Assembly: GCF_010994275.1 (NCBI RefSeq)
Contig: NZ_WMCD01000002.1
Span: forward strand, 372,001 to 436,000
Source: Cyclobacterium jeungdonense
Lineage (GTDB): Bacteria; Bacteroidota; Bacteroidia; Cytophagales; Cyclobacteriaceae
DNA: 64,000 nt
Direction of reading: 5' to 3'
The translations under genes and the position numbers were made by a program. Position 1 is the stretch's first letter; each line of letters starts with the position of its first letter. Positions 46,208 to 55,728 of the stretch are shown here, piece by piece. Below the pieces are notes generated by a model, which saw only the letters and a list, made by a program, of their open reading frames with translations, was not told where the DNA came from and did not search any database.

Positions 46208-48003
46208 AATTGGTTTTCCTTAATCCAGTCTGATAATACAAAAAGATTGAACAGCAATAAAAAATGGCTGGAAATATACCTTTCCGGACGCTGAACCAGA
46301 GGTCTCCATTCCTCCGGCACCATTTCCTGATACTGAATACCTAAATCAATTACAGAGGATAGAACCTTATTCCTAAATGCTGCATGTTCCACAAGCCACT
46401 CCTTTATCGGTAGGCCGAAGCCAAATTTCTTTCGCCGGGCAAAGCCGGTCAACCCTTCGCGTTTCAGCAGTGACTTTACCCAGAATTTTGGTGCGGCATT
46501 TCTTGCTTCCTTTTCGCCCAACCGGAGGCTCCAATCCACCACCTTCCAATCCAGAAAAGGCACCCTTCCTTCAATTCCATGTGCCATACAGGCATTGTCA
46601 TGAATTTTCAACAAATCGTGGACCAAATAAAGCGTTCGATCCCATTCCAGGGCATTTTTAAAAAGCTGCTCACCAAGGGAATACCTGCCTTCGAGAGCAT
46701 TAGCCAACGAATCCGGCAGTACGGAAAGGGATGCAAAGTTCATAAAGGTTCTTTGAGGGGACGGATGAATGCCTGACAGAAACCGTTGAAAGGTATTTCC
46801 TACTAAAGGAATTCTTTTGAATTTGGCAGCGACCCCATTCCAAAATATCGGATTTTGAAGGTACCTTTTATAGGCCAAATGACGATTATACCCGCCAAAC
46901 AACTCGTCAGCACCAGCCCCGCTTGCCAGGATTTTCACCGATTCCTTCGCTTTTCTAGCCAGGGCCCAGGTAAGGTAACTTGCGCTATCGCCCACCGGCT
47001 GGTCCAGGTCCCGGATATAGGCCGGCCAAGTCTCCAAAAACCATTCCGGGGAAATGATAACCTCCTGATGGAAGGCCTTCCTAGAAGATACTAATTTTGC
47101 AGCAAAGTCTGCATCTCTGAATTTTTTCCGATAGGCATCTTGAAAACCAATGGTAAAAGTCGGTAAAACCTGGCCCGTCTGCCGATACCACAGATGGTAT
47201 AATAAGGTACTGTCCGCACCACCGCTCAATATCAAGCCCAGCGGCACATCCGCATGAAAATGTTTCAAAACGGCATCCGTCATGATTTCCTCAAAGCCTT
47301 TTTCGGTCAATGCCGGTTTGGGAGCGGGCACTCCCAAGGGGATTTCCCGGGCATCAAGGGGTTCCCCCTTCAGGTTCCAGGTTTTCAATTCTCCGGGAAG
47401 GAGTTCCTGAATGCCTCTTATAAAAGTATCTCCGGGCAGTACGTGACGGAGGTAAAAATAGGGTAAAAATTGCTCTTGATGTAGCTTTTTTGGAACGAGG
47501 TCGGCCCGGAGCAGGCATCGAATTTCTGAGGAGCAGCCCAAAATTCCCTTTTGCTGCGTAAAATACAAGGATTTAACGCCCAGTGGATCTCTGCCAAGGA
47601 TTACCTGGTTTTTCTTTGTGTGGACAAAAGCAAAAGCATACATGCCTTGGAGCTGCTGCACTCCTTCCCTACCTTTTCGAATCAACCACATCAGGAGCAC
47701 CTCCCCATCCGAAGTACTTTTGAATACTACCCCTTCCATTAGCAACTGGTTTTTGAGTTCCTGGTAGTTGTACAGGAAGCCGTTCCAGGACAGATAGGCC
47801 TCTTCCTCCTCATTAACCACGGGCTGATTGGCCTGATCCCTGAGATCCAGTATCTTCAGCCGGTTTGCAGCAAGGTATATTCCTTTGGATACTTCCATCC
47901 AGGAAGAATGATCCGGGCCGCGATGCTGACAAGCTTCCATCATGGCCTGTATGGATTCCCCGCCCTTCCCGGTGGAATTCACCAATAGGTGTACGCCACA
48001 CAT
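46204..48003 (-). CDS. asnB: Glutamine-hydrolysing asparagine synthase family protein
   Basis: A 599-residue protein with Cys2 as the glutaminase nucleophile (MCGVHLLVN), the glutaminase region RLKILDLRDQANQPVVNEEEEAYLSWNGFLYN, and an ATP pyrophosphatase domain (LGLILSGGADSTLLYHL) with GAGADELFGGYNRHLAYKRY. It makes asparagine, or in sugar loci transfers an amide to a uronic acid; the latter is suggested by its place between nth and a glycosyltransferase gene. AsnB paralogues in polysaccharide clusters are common. Both halves look complete. It overlaps the downstream GT4 by 4 bp and follows nth with 1 bp between. Confidence 0.9.
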   Translation of the reverse strand: MCGVHLLVNSTGKGGESIQAMMEACQHRGPDHSSWMEVSKGIYLAANRLKILDLRDQANQPVVNEEEEAYLSWNGFLYNYQELKNQLLMEGVVFKSTSDGEVLLMWLIRKGREGVQQLQGMYAFAFVHTKKNQVILGRDPLGVKSLYFTQQKGILGCSSEIRCLLRADLVPKKLHQEQFLPYFYLRHVLPGDTFIRGIQELLPGELKTWNLKGEPLDAREIPLGVPAPKPALTEKGFEEIMTDAVLKHFHADVPLGLILSGGADSTLLYHLWYRQTGQVLPTFTIGFQDAYRKKFRDADFAAKLVSSRKAFHQEVIISPEWFLETWPAYIRDLDQPVGDSASYLTWALARKAKESVKILASGAGADELFGGYNRHLAYKRYLQNPIFWNGVAAKFKRIPLVGNTFQRFLSGIHPSPQRTFMNFASLSVLPDSLANALEGRYSLGEQLFKNALEWDRTLYLVHDLLKIHDNACMAHGIEGRVPFLDWKVVDWSLRLGEKEARNAAPKFWVKSLLKREGLTGFARRKKFGFGLPIKEWLVEHAAFRNKVLSSVIDLGIQYQEMVPEEWRPLVQRPERYISSHFLLLFNLFVLSDWIKENQL

Positions 48004-48004
48004 G

Positions 48005-48694
48005 CTATTTTTTTATGGGTTTGGAAACCGTGCCTGACTGCAAATCCAGCGTATCACCAAATTTTTCAAAATACCGGCAAAGGTGGGTAATAGAACATTC
48101 CTGACATTTGGGTTTTCTTGCCAGACAAATGTACCGCCCATGGAGGATCAGCCAATGATGGGCTTTATGGACCACTTCTTTTGGTAAGTGGCGAATGAGG
48201 TGTTTTTCTACTTCCAATGGGGTTTTGGCACTTTGCGGGACCAGTCCCAACCTTTTGGAAACTCGGAATACGTGGGTATCAACCGCCATGTTGGGTTGAT
48301 TCCAAATGACGCTGGTAATCACATTGGCCGTTTTTCTCCCCACACCAGGAAGTTTAACCAGATCTTGTACCGTTTCCGGAACTTCCCCATTAAAATCTTC
48401 CACGAGCATTTTTCCCAGGCCCAGCAAGTGTCGGGTTTTATTATTGGGGTAAGAAACAGATCGAATATAGGGGAATAGCTGATCAAAATCGCTTGCGGCC
48501 AGGTGAGCCGGGGTGGGGAAGTCTCTGAAAAGGGCCGGCGTAACCATATTTATCCGCTTATCGGTACATTGAGCACTCAAAACCACCGCCAGCAGCAACT
48601 GAAAAGGCGTCTCGTACTGGAGCTCTGTTTCAGCCACGGGCATGTTTTCAGTGAAATGGTCGACAAAAGCCCGGTACCTATCCTTTTTTAACAT
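48005..48694 (-). CDS. nth: Endonuclease III
   Basis: A 229-residue base-excision repair glycosylase/AP lyase. The helix-hairpin-helix VKLPGVGRKTANVI is followed by MAVDTHVFRVSKRLGL with the catalytic aspartate, and the catalytic lysine is in AQCTDKRINMV. The C-terminal iron-sulphur cluster is CLARKPKCQECSITHLC (C-x6-C-x2-C-x5-C). It removes oxidised pyrimidines. It heads a probable three-gene operon with asnB and a GT4 gene; the sharing looks incidental. A terminator lies upstream of it, for the neighbouring unit. Confidence 0.96.
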   Translation of the reverse strand: MLKKDRYRAFVDHFTENMPVAETELQYETPFQLLLAVVLSAQCTDKRINMVTPALFRDFPTPAHLAASDFDQLFPYIRSVSYPNNKTRHLLGLGKMLVEDFNGEVPETVQDLVKLPGVGRKTANVITSVIWNQPNMAVDTHVFRVSKRLGLVPQSAKTPLEVEKHLIRHLPKEVVHKAHHWLILHGRYICLARKPKCQECSITHLCRYFEKFGDTLDLQSGTVSKPIKK

Positions 48695-48772
48695 GTTCGC
48701 TATCTTTCAAATTATTTTCGGCAGACAAGTAATTACACATACTGTCCGAAGAAAACGATAATACAAAAAAAA

Positions 48773-48799
48773 TCCTACCGCTAAGCTATAGCGGTAGGA
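48773..48799 (-). terminator. Terminator after the ECF sigma factor unit
   Basis: A perfect 11-bp stem (TCCTACCGCTA / TAGCGGTAGGA) with a five-base loop lies ~23 bp past the small ORF stop at 48822. On the minus strand it is followed by TTTTTTTT. Confidence 0.85.
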
Positions 48800-48821
48800 A
48801 AATGCATTTTTTTGGTTGGTG

Positions 48822-49055
48822 TTACACTTTTTCCAGTCCTCTGAACCGGGCCTTTTTCTTAATGGCATTAACAATTATTTCGGAGGGTTCCGTTAGGAGC
48901 TGATCTAAATTTTGAACGGTTTCCAGCAAGTCCATGTACTCCTGCATTAAAAAGGGCTGGTGTCTCAGGGCTTGCACCATTTCTTCACTCTCCTCCTCTG
49001 TCATTTCCTGATAGACGTATCGTATCAGGTCACTTTGGGTAAAAGATTTGGTCAT
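48822..49055 (-). CDS. Small acidic protein encoded with the ECF sigma factor (possible regulator)
   Basis: A 77-residue protein, rich in Glu, Met and Leu (YVYQEMTEEESEEMVQALRHQPFLMQEYMDLL) with a basic tail (KKKARFRGLEKV). It starts 26 bp inside the 3' end of the sigma factor gene, so the two are translationally coupled. This position is usual for anti-sigma factors, but it has no membrane helix and no zinc-binding HxxxCxxC, so a classical anti-sigma role is not shown. It resembles the soluble N-terminal part of anti-sigma proteins. The function is a guess from context. Confidence 0.65.
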   Translation of the reverse strand: MTKSFTQSDLIRYVYQEMTEEESEEMVQALRHQPFLMQEYMDLLETVQNLDQLLTEPSEIIVNAIKKKARFRGLEKV

Positions 49056-49632
49056 AGGCGATATTTATTTGTTTGAGTTTTTTCCTTAAATTAATAAGAG
49101 CATAACGCATTCTGCCCAAGGCTGTATTAATACTTACACCTGTCTGTTCAGCAATCTCCTGAAAACTCAGGTCCATGTAGTGTCGCATAATCAATACCTG
49201 CTTCTGGCTTTCAGGAAGCTCGTCGATCAATTGTCTAACCAAGGCGTAGGTCTCGTCTTTAACCTTTAATTCCTCTACATTTTCTTCTGCAAAGTGCAAG
49301 GTGTTAAAAACATTTGACCCGTCTTCCATCACTACTGTGGGATGTCGCTTCATCTTCCTGAAATGGTCTATTGCCAAATTATGGGCAATTCGCATCAGCC
49401 AAGGTTGGAATTTCCCCTCTTCGTTATACCGATCAGAGTTGAGTGTCTGGACGACTTTTACAAATACGTCCTGCAATAAATCCTCAGCTACTCCCTGCTC
49501 CTTCACTATCATCAGAATGGTGGTGTAAACTTTGGTTTTGTACTTGTCTACTAATCTTTCGAATGCAACTTCGCTTCCATTCCTATATTGTGAGATTAAC
49601 TCACTGTCTTTAGGTCCTACCCTTTTACTCAT
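49030..49632 (-). CDS. ECF-type RNA polymerase sigma factor
   Basis: The start at 49632 (MSKRVGPKDSELISQYRNGSEVAFERLVDKYK) gives a standard 200-residue protein; the frame extends upstream to an ATG at 49689. Region 2 shows AEDLLQDVFVKVVQTLNSDRYNEEGKFQPWLMRIAHNLAIDHFRK. Region 4 shows ELPESQKQVLIMRHYMDLSFQEIAEQTGVSINTALGRMRYALINLRK. There is an unusual insert (VEELKVKDETYALVRQL) between them, as in many Bacteroidetes ECFs. It overlaps a 77-residue gene and lies downstream of a large sensor-like membrane protein. Confidence 0.93.
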   Translation of the reverse strand: MSKRVGPKDSELISQYRNGSEVAFERLVDKYKTKVYTTILMIVKEQGVAEDLLQDVFVKVVQTLNSDRYNEEGKFQPWLMRIAHNLAIDHFRKMKRHPTVVMEDGSNVFNTLHFAEENVEELKVKDETYALVRQLIDELPESQKQVLIMRHYMDLSFQEIAEQTGVSINTALGRMRYALINLRKKLKQINIAYDQIFYPK

Positions 49633-49891
49633 AAAACTGATATTTAGATAACGTAGAGTTTTATCCCATATTGTGGTGTTTAAGGTCAATAAATAAGTAT
49701 CGCGTCATCAAATGTATAGAATAGGATAAAACAACGCAATCAATTTTGTATTTTTTTATGACAAATAGTATCGTCAAACCAATAGTTCAGAAGAATATAC
49801 TTTTTGTGAAATTTTTAACCAAATACAATATGGAGGATTTTGCTCTTTTCCCGGATTAGATCAATAACAATACCACAATCGAAATAGAAGG

Positions 49892-52800
49892 TTATTGGTT
49901 TTCTATAGCTGGAGCTTTGGTAAATCCTTTTGCCAACAGACTGTAGAGGGTGCCCACTAAGCCCAATACGCCACTTATATACGCGGACGTTTCGTTAAGG
50001 ATGGTAGGGTCGTAAAAGCTAATCAGAGCGACACTGAGTAACACAAAGCTGAAGACGGCTGCCTGTATCATTTTGGCGTTACCTGATTTTCTTTCGTCTT
50101 GTTTAAACCGTACCACATCCTGCTCGCTGGCAAAAAGGCAAACAAAATTTCTGAAACTATTAGAAAACAGGACCAGACGGTCTCTATCGGCATTCATCCT
50201 AATAATTCCTTTCTGAATCAAAGCAGTCATCGTTTCTTTATTGAAAAAATTAATAAAGCCTTCGGTAGCGTAGTTGTATACCATCTTTCGTTCCTTCAGG
50301 CTTAATTCCGCCCAAATATTCATGAAATAAGCTTTGTTGTACCGTTGAATGGAAAGAATGCATTTTTCGTACCTTTCCTTCGAGAGGCATTCATTCAAAT
50401 CATCTCCGGACAATTCTTCGGTGATAAGGTTGGCAATTACCTCCGAATGAGGACTGCTGGCGATTTCAGCCGCTAGTTCTTGTGTTTTTTCATCGTTAAA
50501 TAACCTGCTTTGCATTTTTCTTTTGAACGTCTCTTGTTCTCTTTCTTCCAATAACTCCCAATCCACTCCTAAGAAAGGAAGGGTAATGGATCGATTTTCA
50601 AAATCCAGGGAAACATATTGAAATAGGTATTCTGAAAAAATCTCGGTAATCAACAGCTGCTTCTGCTTGGGAGTGTCTTGAAGAACTATTTCCTGAAGTG
50701 GCTTACCGGAGGTTACAAATAAAAAGAGAGGCTTAGCTGAATCGTATTTTCCAAAGGCCAGCATGGCCTTAAGTACTCCCTCCGCACCATCCAGGCAATG
50801 AATATTTTCGAATACAACCGCTTGGTGCGAGCTTTCCAATTCCGGCATATTTGCCAAATCAGTTTCCGCATTTACCACCAGCATTTCCGAGGCTGTAATG
50901 CCGAATTGGCTGCTGATCCAGTGCCGGCTTTGGGCCGCATCTACTCCGATCACAAATGTCTTTCGTTGCTTTTTAGCCTTTTTGGGAAGTGCTGGCATGC
51001 CGTGGGTAAAATGGTAATCAATCAGGTATATTTTATTTCCCAGACGCATGATCATATGAAAAAGCCAGATAAGCACCGCGGCCAACGCCATTAAAATAGG
51101 GAGATTTCCTCTCACTATTTCTCCAAAGTTTTTCCCGGAAAAAAAATTTCCCAGATCAAAATTGGGAGGCAAATTAAAAGCTGCTATCATTACCTCATAA
51201 GGTGGCGCCACAAAATTCCGAATCAATTCATCTTCGTGATTGGAAAACCTACCAAAGTAAGTCCTCCTAAATTCTTCATGGATTTCTATCAGACCTAAGT
51301 AGAACTCACTTAAATCATCGACCTTTTCTTTTTTGACCAGTTCTTTTCGTTCCAAATTATCCCAAATAAATTTTTCCTGATTAAAAATCTGCCGGTGGAT
51401 AAAATAACCCGGCAAAAATCCGATGATCATCAACCATAATAAAAAATTCAATGCAAAAACCCTTTTATCCACCTGCACACCGGTAAGTTTGTTCCAGAAA
51501 TCACTAAGCCACTGGTGAATACGCTGTAGCCTGGTATTTTTAGTCCAGCTATCTGGTGAAAGTGAAGGAAGGTTATTTGTCCTGGACAAGTGCCAGCACA
51601 GTACCTGAAGCAAGCCCATTAATAAAAGAAAAAACAAGGTAAAATACAGGTAAATGGATTCGGATTGCATCCATGACAAATGGATCAACCCATAGGCAGC
51701 CAAAAGCCACAGTGAAACCGAAATGACGAGGAAAGCAGTACTGTTTTTTAATTGCCGATCTTTTTCAGTTGTGGAGAGTAGTAAGAAATTACAGGTGCCG
51801 GATTGAATGGCAAAAAGGACTGACCACAGGTAAATTTTAAAAATGCCCAAAGGCAAAAACAAATAGACTGCGACAAACAGTACCAAGTCCAAAAACAAAA
51901 CACCATTTAACAAGAGAAAGCGGTTTCGCTTAGCCGAAGATGGGCTGTACCACTCAAAGGAAAAAGGTGTGTAAGCCAGGTAGATACTCGATTTGCTTGT
52001 CAGCAGCGTTAACAGTGCCAACAGTACTAACACCAACAAATAAGGTACAAAAACGGTGGATGCCTCTAATGAAGAAAGGGAATGCAGCGCATGCTGTAGG
52101 TTTTGGTTCTCGAGGTACAACACCCAGTTTTCTGAAACGAATTTCCCGGAGTTTATTCTGCTTAACAGTGCTTCGTATTCGAGACCGTTTACATAAATAG
52201 GCGTTTTCCAAACCTGCTTTTCATCGGCATGCTGATTATTAGCTATAAGGGTTTTGATCTCATCCCATTTTTCTTTTCCAATTCCCTCTTGAAGGTAATT
52301 GATCGGAATATTTACCTTTTGGCTTTTCAGAAGAACTTTCCCATCGGGTTTGAAAACAAAATATCGCTGGTTCTTACTTATTTTGGGGGCCAATGAATCC
52401 AACCGAAACGTCAAGGCGAACCCGGATTCCGCCGCCCTTTTACTAATTACCCCTTCCAGGTTTCCAGTGGATTTGGAAAAATGAGCACTGATAAAATGCT
52501 TCCCCGTATCTGCCGGCAACTCCTTTACATAGTCCCGGTTGGCGATCGACACGAAAGGGAAATCCCCGAAATCTATCGGACCATCAACCGAATTGGTGCC
52601 TGGAATAAGCATGGTTAGAATATTTCCAGAAGGGTCAAATTCTAAAAATTCATTGACATTTTTATCCGGGTTGAGGGAATCCATTCCAGTGCTGGAATTT
52701 AACTGCCCTTCCTTTAAGTCTTGGCTAAAACGATCCAGACTAAACGTCAGGCGATCAATTTGCCGGGTAAAAGCCGCTTTCAAATCATGAACGTATTGGT

Positions 52801-53842
52801 CTCCCGGAGAAATACTTCGGTAATTCTGAACCAGAGAAAAGGAAAAGAAGCCCAAAATCAGCATTACCAGAATTAAAGAAAGGCCTAAGCCTATCACTCG
52901 CTTTTTGGTGAGAATATCTCCGTTTCCCAGATTAAAAATACTGATAATGGGAATGGACACAAAAATCAATATCAACAAGGTGAGGAACGTACTGAGGAGC
53001 CTGAAGTCTATCCGAAGGGCTACCCGTTCGAATTGTGATTTTTCTTTAATCCCCAGTAAATAAAAAACCTTATTCCCTATCAATGCAGGTGACAAAAACC
53101 CCTGGAAGTCAGTCCCTGATAACTGCAGGTTCAGTTTTCGCTCTCCCACCGAATGCAAGCCCCCCAGTGTGTCCGTAGGGATAACTGGCAGTCCCGCCAT
53201 ATCCCTGGGGTAAATGGCCGTACCCGAGCTATCCAAAACAAACAAGCGATCAAAAAACATACTTTGAATATTATTTTCCATCAAGGTATGAATAGGTACT
53301 ACATGATCCACTTCAAATGCCCGACCAGACCCGGGATCCGGTGCCAGGGTAATCCCCAGGTTTTCGCGAATCTTTCGGATCAGTTCCCCTTGGTTTAACT
53401 CCGGTAACTTTCCAGACTTAGTCGTATCATCCAACGAAAAACGAAACCCATTAACTTCTATTAAATAAAGGGAATCCTTTTTTCTCAGAGAGATTCCCTG
53501 TTGGTCCAGGACCGATTGATCAAAGGAGGGCCTGGCCTCAAACACTTCAATGGTTTTAATACCAAATTTTGGAGCACGGTCAATCATTTTCACCATTCGG
53601 GCAGCTGCATCCTCGGCTCCTCCACCGGCCCATGTATAGAAATTTCGTTTAAAATAGCCTTCCAACTGCACGTGGTAATTGTAAAAAGCATCTACGAAAT
53701 TTTGCTTAGCCAGGAAAATAGCTTTGATCCCTTGGGATTCCAGTTGTTTTTGATTGGTCTTGGAATGTTGGTAGAGGTAGGCGCCAATCAGCAACATCCC
53801 GCCAAAAATTAAAATCCAGATGCGTAAATCCTTGAATTTCAT
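49892..53842 (-). CDS. Large multi-pass membrane sensor-like protein with degenerate P-loop NTPase domain
   Basis: A 1316-residue protein of unrecognised family. TM1 is at about 7-24, then an extracytoplasmic domain to ~280, TM2 (281-303), TM3 (315-338), and a second extracytoplasmic domain to ~595 with a Cache-like feel (YFVFKPDGKVLLKS). A membrane block of ~6 helices spans 597-815, a third outside segment 816-912, and a helix ~913-933. The cytosolic 940-1255 part has the strand-loop FVIGVDAAQSRHW (963-975), where a Walker A GxxxxGKT would be expected but is absent. It also has a Walker B-like VVFENIHCLDG (1009-1019), a sensor-1-like FLFVTSG (1040-1046), and a winged-helix-like end with two terminal helices (1258-1304). 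The function is unknown; signalling is inferred from architecture. Confidence 0.7.
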   Translation of the reverse strand: MKFKDLRIWILIFGGMLLIGAYLYQHSKTNQKQLESQGIKAIFLAKQNFVDAFYNYHVQLEGYFKRNFYTWAGGGAEDAAARMVKMIDRAPKFGIKTIEVFEARPSFDQSVLDQQGISLRKKDSLYLIEVNGFRFSLDDTTKSGKLPELNQGELIRKIRENLGITLAPDPGSGRAFEVDHVVPIHTLMENNIQSMFFDRLFVLDSSGTAIYPRDMAGLPVIPTDTLGGLHSVGERKLNLQLSGTDFQGFLSPALIGNKVFYLLGIKEKSQFERVALRIDFRLLSTFLTLLILIFVSIPIISIFNLGNGDILTKKRVIGLGLSLILVMLILGFFSFSLVQNYRSISPGDQYVHDLKAAFTRQIDRLTFSLDRFSQDLKEGQLNSSTGMDSLNPDKNVNEFLEFDPSGNILTMLIPGTNSVDGPIDFGDFPFVSIANRDYVKELPADTGKHFISAHFSKSTGNLEGVISKRAAESGFALTFRLDSLAPKISKNQRYFVFKPDGKVLLKSQKVNIPINYLQEGIGKEKWDEIKTLIANNQHADEKQVWKTPIYVNGLEYEALLSRINSGKFVSENWVLYLENQNLQHALHSLSSLEASTVFVPYLLVLVLLALLTLLTSKSSIYLAYTPFSFEWYSPSSAKRNRFLLLNGVLFLDLVLFVAVYLFLPLGIFKIYLWSVLFAIQSGTCNFLLLSTTEKDRQLKNSTAFLVISVSLWLLAAYGLIHLSWMQSESIYLYFTLFFLLLMGLLQVLCWHLSRTNNLPSLSPDSWTKNTRLQRIHQWLSDFWNKLTGVQVDKRVFALNFLLWLMIIGFLPGYFIHRQIFNQEKFIWDNLERKELVKKEKVDDLSEFYLGLIEIHEEFRRTYFGRFSNHEDELIRNFVAPPYEVMIAAFNLPPNFDLGNFFSGKNFGEIVRGNLPILMALAAVLIWLFHMIMRLGNKIYLIDYHFTHGMPALPKKAKKQRKTFVIGVDAAQSRHWISSQFGITASEMLVVNAETDLANMPELESSHQAVVFENIHCLDGAEGVLKAMLAFGKYDSAKPLFLFVTSGKPLQEIVLQDTPKQKQLLITEIFSEYLFQYVSLDFENRSITLPFLGVDWELLEEREQETFKRKMQSRLFNDEKTQELAAEIASSPHSEVIANLITEELSGDDLNECLSKERYEKCILSIQRYNKAYFMNIWAELSLKERKMVYNYATEGFINFFNKETMTALIQKGIIRMNADRDRLVLFSNSFRNFVCLFASEQDVVRFKQDERKSGNAKMIQAAVFSFVLLSVALISFYDPTILNETSAYISGVLGLVGTLYSLLAKGFTKAPAIENQ

Positions 53843-53998
53843 GGTGGTGAAGCCCTATTTTTGGTAAGGAATCAAGTTAATGAAATCGACGTACAATTAA
53901 AATTTTTATTTTGGAATGTAAAAAATCAGCTGGTCCTCATCTTGATTCATCCGGATTACCTACTATCTATTTTCAAAAAATCACCTTATGCTCGCCAT

Positions 53999-54190
53999 TT
54001 ATTCCTGACTTGCATCCTCCTGCCCATTGTTCATCCAGGAAGGTGCCGTCACAAACCATAGGATTGTCCCAAACAGCATGAGCTGTTTACAAGTATCTGG
54101 GTTCATTTCAGCGGAAAACACCAAAATTGCCGGGACAATATTCAGCCCGAGGCCAATAAAAGAAAGAAGTTTTATTATAAGTTTTTTCAT
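53999..54190 (-). CDS. Small two-helix membrane protein
   Basis: A 63-residue protein with two hydrophobic helices (about 5-26 and 36-52) and a polar C-terminus (NNGQEDASQE). Its start overlaps the permease stop by 4 bp, which strongly suggests co-translation with the NCS1 transporter. It has no known domain. It may be a small accessory subunit of the transporter, as for some solute symporters, but that is inference. Confidence 0.7.
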   Translation of the reverse strand: MKKLIIKLLSFIGLGLNIVPAILVFSAEMNPDTCKQLMLFGTILWFVTAPSWMNNGQEDASQE

Positions 54191-55575
54191 TTTCTTTGGG
54201 TGATTTTACTGGCAATGACATATACCAAAACGGCCACAAACCATCCTGGCAATCCAAGGAAGAAGATTTCCACCCCTACCATCAGGTTTAGTAGCAAACA
54301 AAAGGCCAGCGTAACCAACCAGGTGATGGCTACTGCGCTGTTCAGACTTTTACCACTAGCCTGGGCATAGTTGGATTTAAGTCCCATTTTTTCCAGCAGG
54401 TACACATCGATAAATATGACGGCCCCAACAGGCATCAGGATGAGTCCATAGAGAGCCACAAACTCCAGCAGCATCATAACTAATGCCGGAAAACAGGCAG
54501 CAATAGTGGTAAATAAGCCTACAAATAAGGTAACTTTCCAGGTTTTCCAACGTGGATTGATGGATTGAATGGCTAATCCTGCCCTGTACAGCGTGGGATT
54601 CGCAGTAGTCCACCCTGCGACCACCACACAAATGGCTCCCGCAACCCCCACTGCACTGTAGGCTATGGGTCCAGGAGCAAACGTAAGACTCCCTTCGGAC
54701 TCAATCAAAAACAAGGAGTACAATATACCTGACGCTATCCAGGCTATAAAATGCCCCAGAAAAACTCCTGTAGCCGAGGAGAAACCATATTGCCATTTTT
54801 TGGCGTAGCGTAATAAGGAAAGATCTGCCATCCCTATGTGCATGGCCATATTACAAAACCAGGCAAAGAATAAAATATGCCAGAATCCAAACTTACTTTG
54901 ACCTTCCAGCGGGACCCCTGTCCAAATGGTGCTCTCTGCCACTGACCAAAACGAACCCGCATCGGTCACTCCCAAACGGGGTAACACAGCCAGTGCGGCA
55001 GCAATGAATACCATGATCATCCAGGGAGCTGCTACCATGGCAAATTTAGACACCTGATCAAAGCCAAACATGGCGATGATGGTGGTGATGGTTCCTACTG
55101 CAAAAACCGTAAGTACCCATCCCAGGTTATTGGGGTAAATATCGGTCAATTGAGGCATGGCCATGTCAAATGGAATCCCCACCGCTGTTGCAGCAACAGC
55201 TATCATGGATCCGGCTAAAAAGCAAAACAGCCCCGCATTTACCAGGTTATATAAAAAGGTAAACCTTTTCCCAGCAATTTTTTCCAACAAATAATAAAGT
55301 GTGACCCTGGTTTTTACTGCTATTTTTGCCGTCAAAAATGCCCAGCTTAACACGGCCAGGATATTTCCCAAAATTAATCCTGTAACCAAATCAATGGCAC
55401 TGGCACCATGTGCCACAAACAAGGGCCCGATTACAAATTCAGTACCCGCCGTATGTTCCCCGGCATAGGTCCCCAGGAAACTCCTCCACCCCTTTAATCT
55501 ATTACCGGGGATGGCTTCCTGTTCGTATTCATTGACCGAATTTAACCGGTCTACCAGACTTCTATTTTTTTCCAT
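54187..55575 (-). CDS. NCS1-type nucleobase:cation symporter (purine/cytosine permease family)
   Basis: A 462-residue protein with about 12 hydrophobic helices and NCS1 family features: an N-terminal cytosolic segment (VNEYEQEAIPGNRLKGWRSF), a G-rich first helix pair (TEFVIGPLFVAHGASAIDLVTGLILGNILAVLSWAFLTAKIAV) and a VGVAGAICVVVAGWTTANPTLYRAG stretch in the middle. Family members take up cytosine, purines, allantoin or hydantoins. The neighbourhood here is rhamnose-related, so the substrate may be atypical. It forms a two-gene unit with the small protein downstream. Confidence 0.85.
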   Translation of the reverse strand: MEKNRSLVDRLNSVNEYEQEAIPGNRLKGWRSFLGTYAGEHTAGTEFVIGPLFVAHGASAIDLVTGLILGNILAVLSWAFLTAKIAVKTRVTLYYLLEKIAGKRFTFLYNLVNAGLFCFLAGSMIAVAATAVGIPFDMAMPQLTDIYPNNLGWVLTVFAVGTITTIIAMFGFDQVSKFAMVAAPWMIMVFIAAALAVLPRLGVTDAGSFWSVAESTIWTGVPLEGQSKFGFWHILFFAWFCNMAMHIGMADLSLLRYAKKWQYGFSSATGVFLGHFIAWIASGILYSLFLIESEGSLTFAPGPIAYSAVGVAGAICVVVAGWTTANPTLYRAGLAIQSINPRWKTWKVTLFVGLFTTIAACFPALVMMLLEFVALYGLILMPVGAVIFIDVYLLEKMGLKSNYAQASGKSLNSAVAITWLVTLAFCLLLNLMVGVEIFFLGLPGWFVAVLVYVIASKITQRK

Positions 55576-55728
55576 AGGACTTGGTTACTCAGGAATTAAA
55601 AAGCTTCCTGCTCTTACACTGTTTGTATGTTGGTTAGAAATAAAATTCGGCCTGCAAACAATCAAACGGTGGTATGGTGAATGTGATTTTAATTTGAACT
55701 TTCAACAAAATCGGGATTTGAGCCAGTT

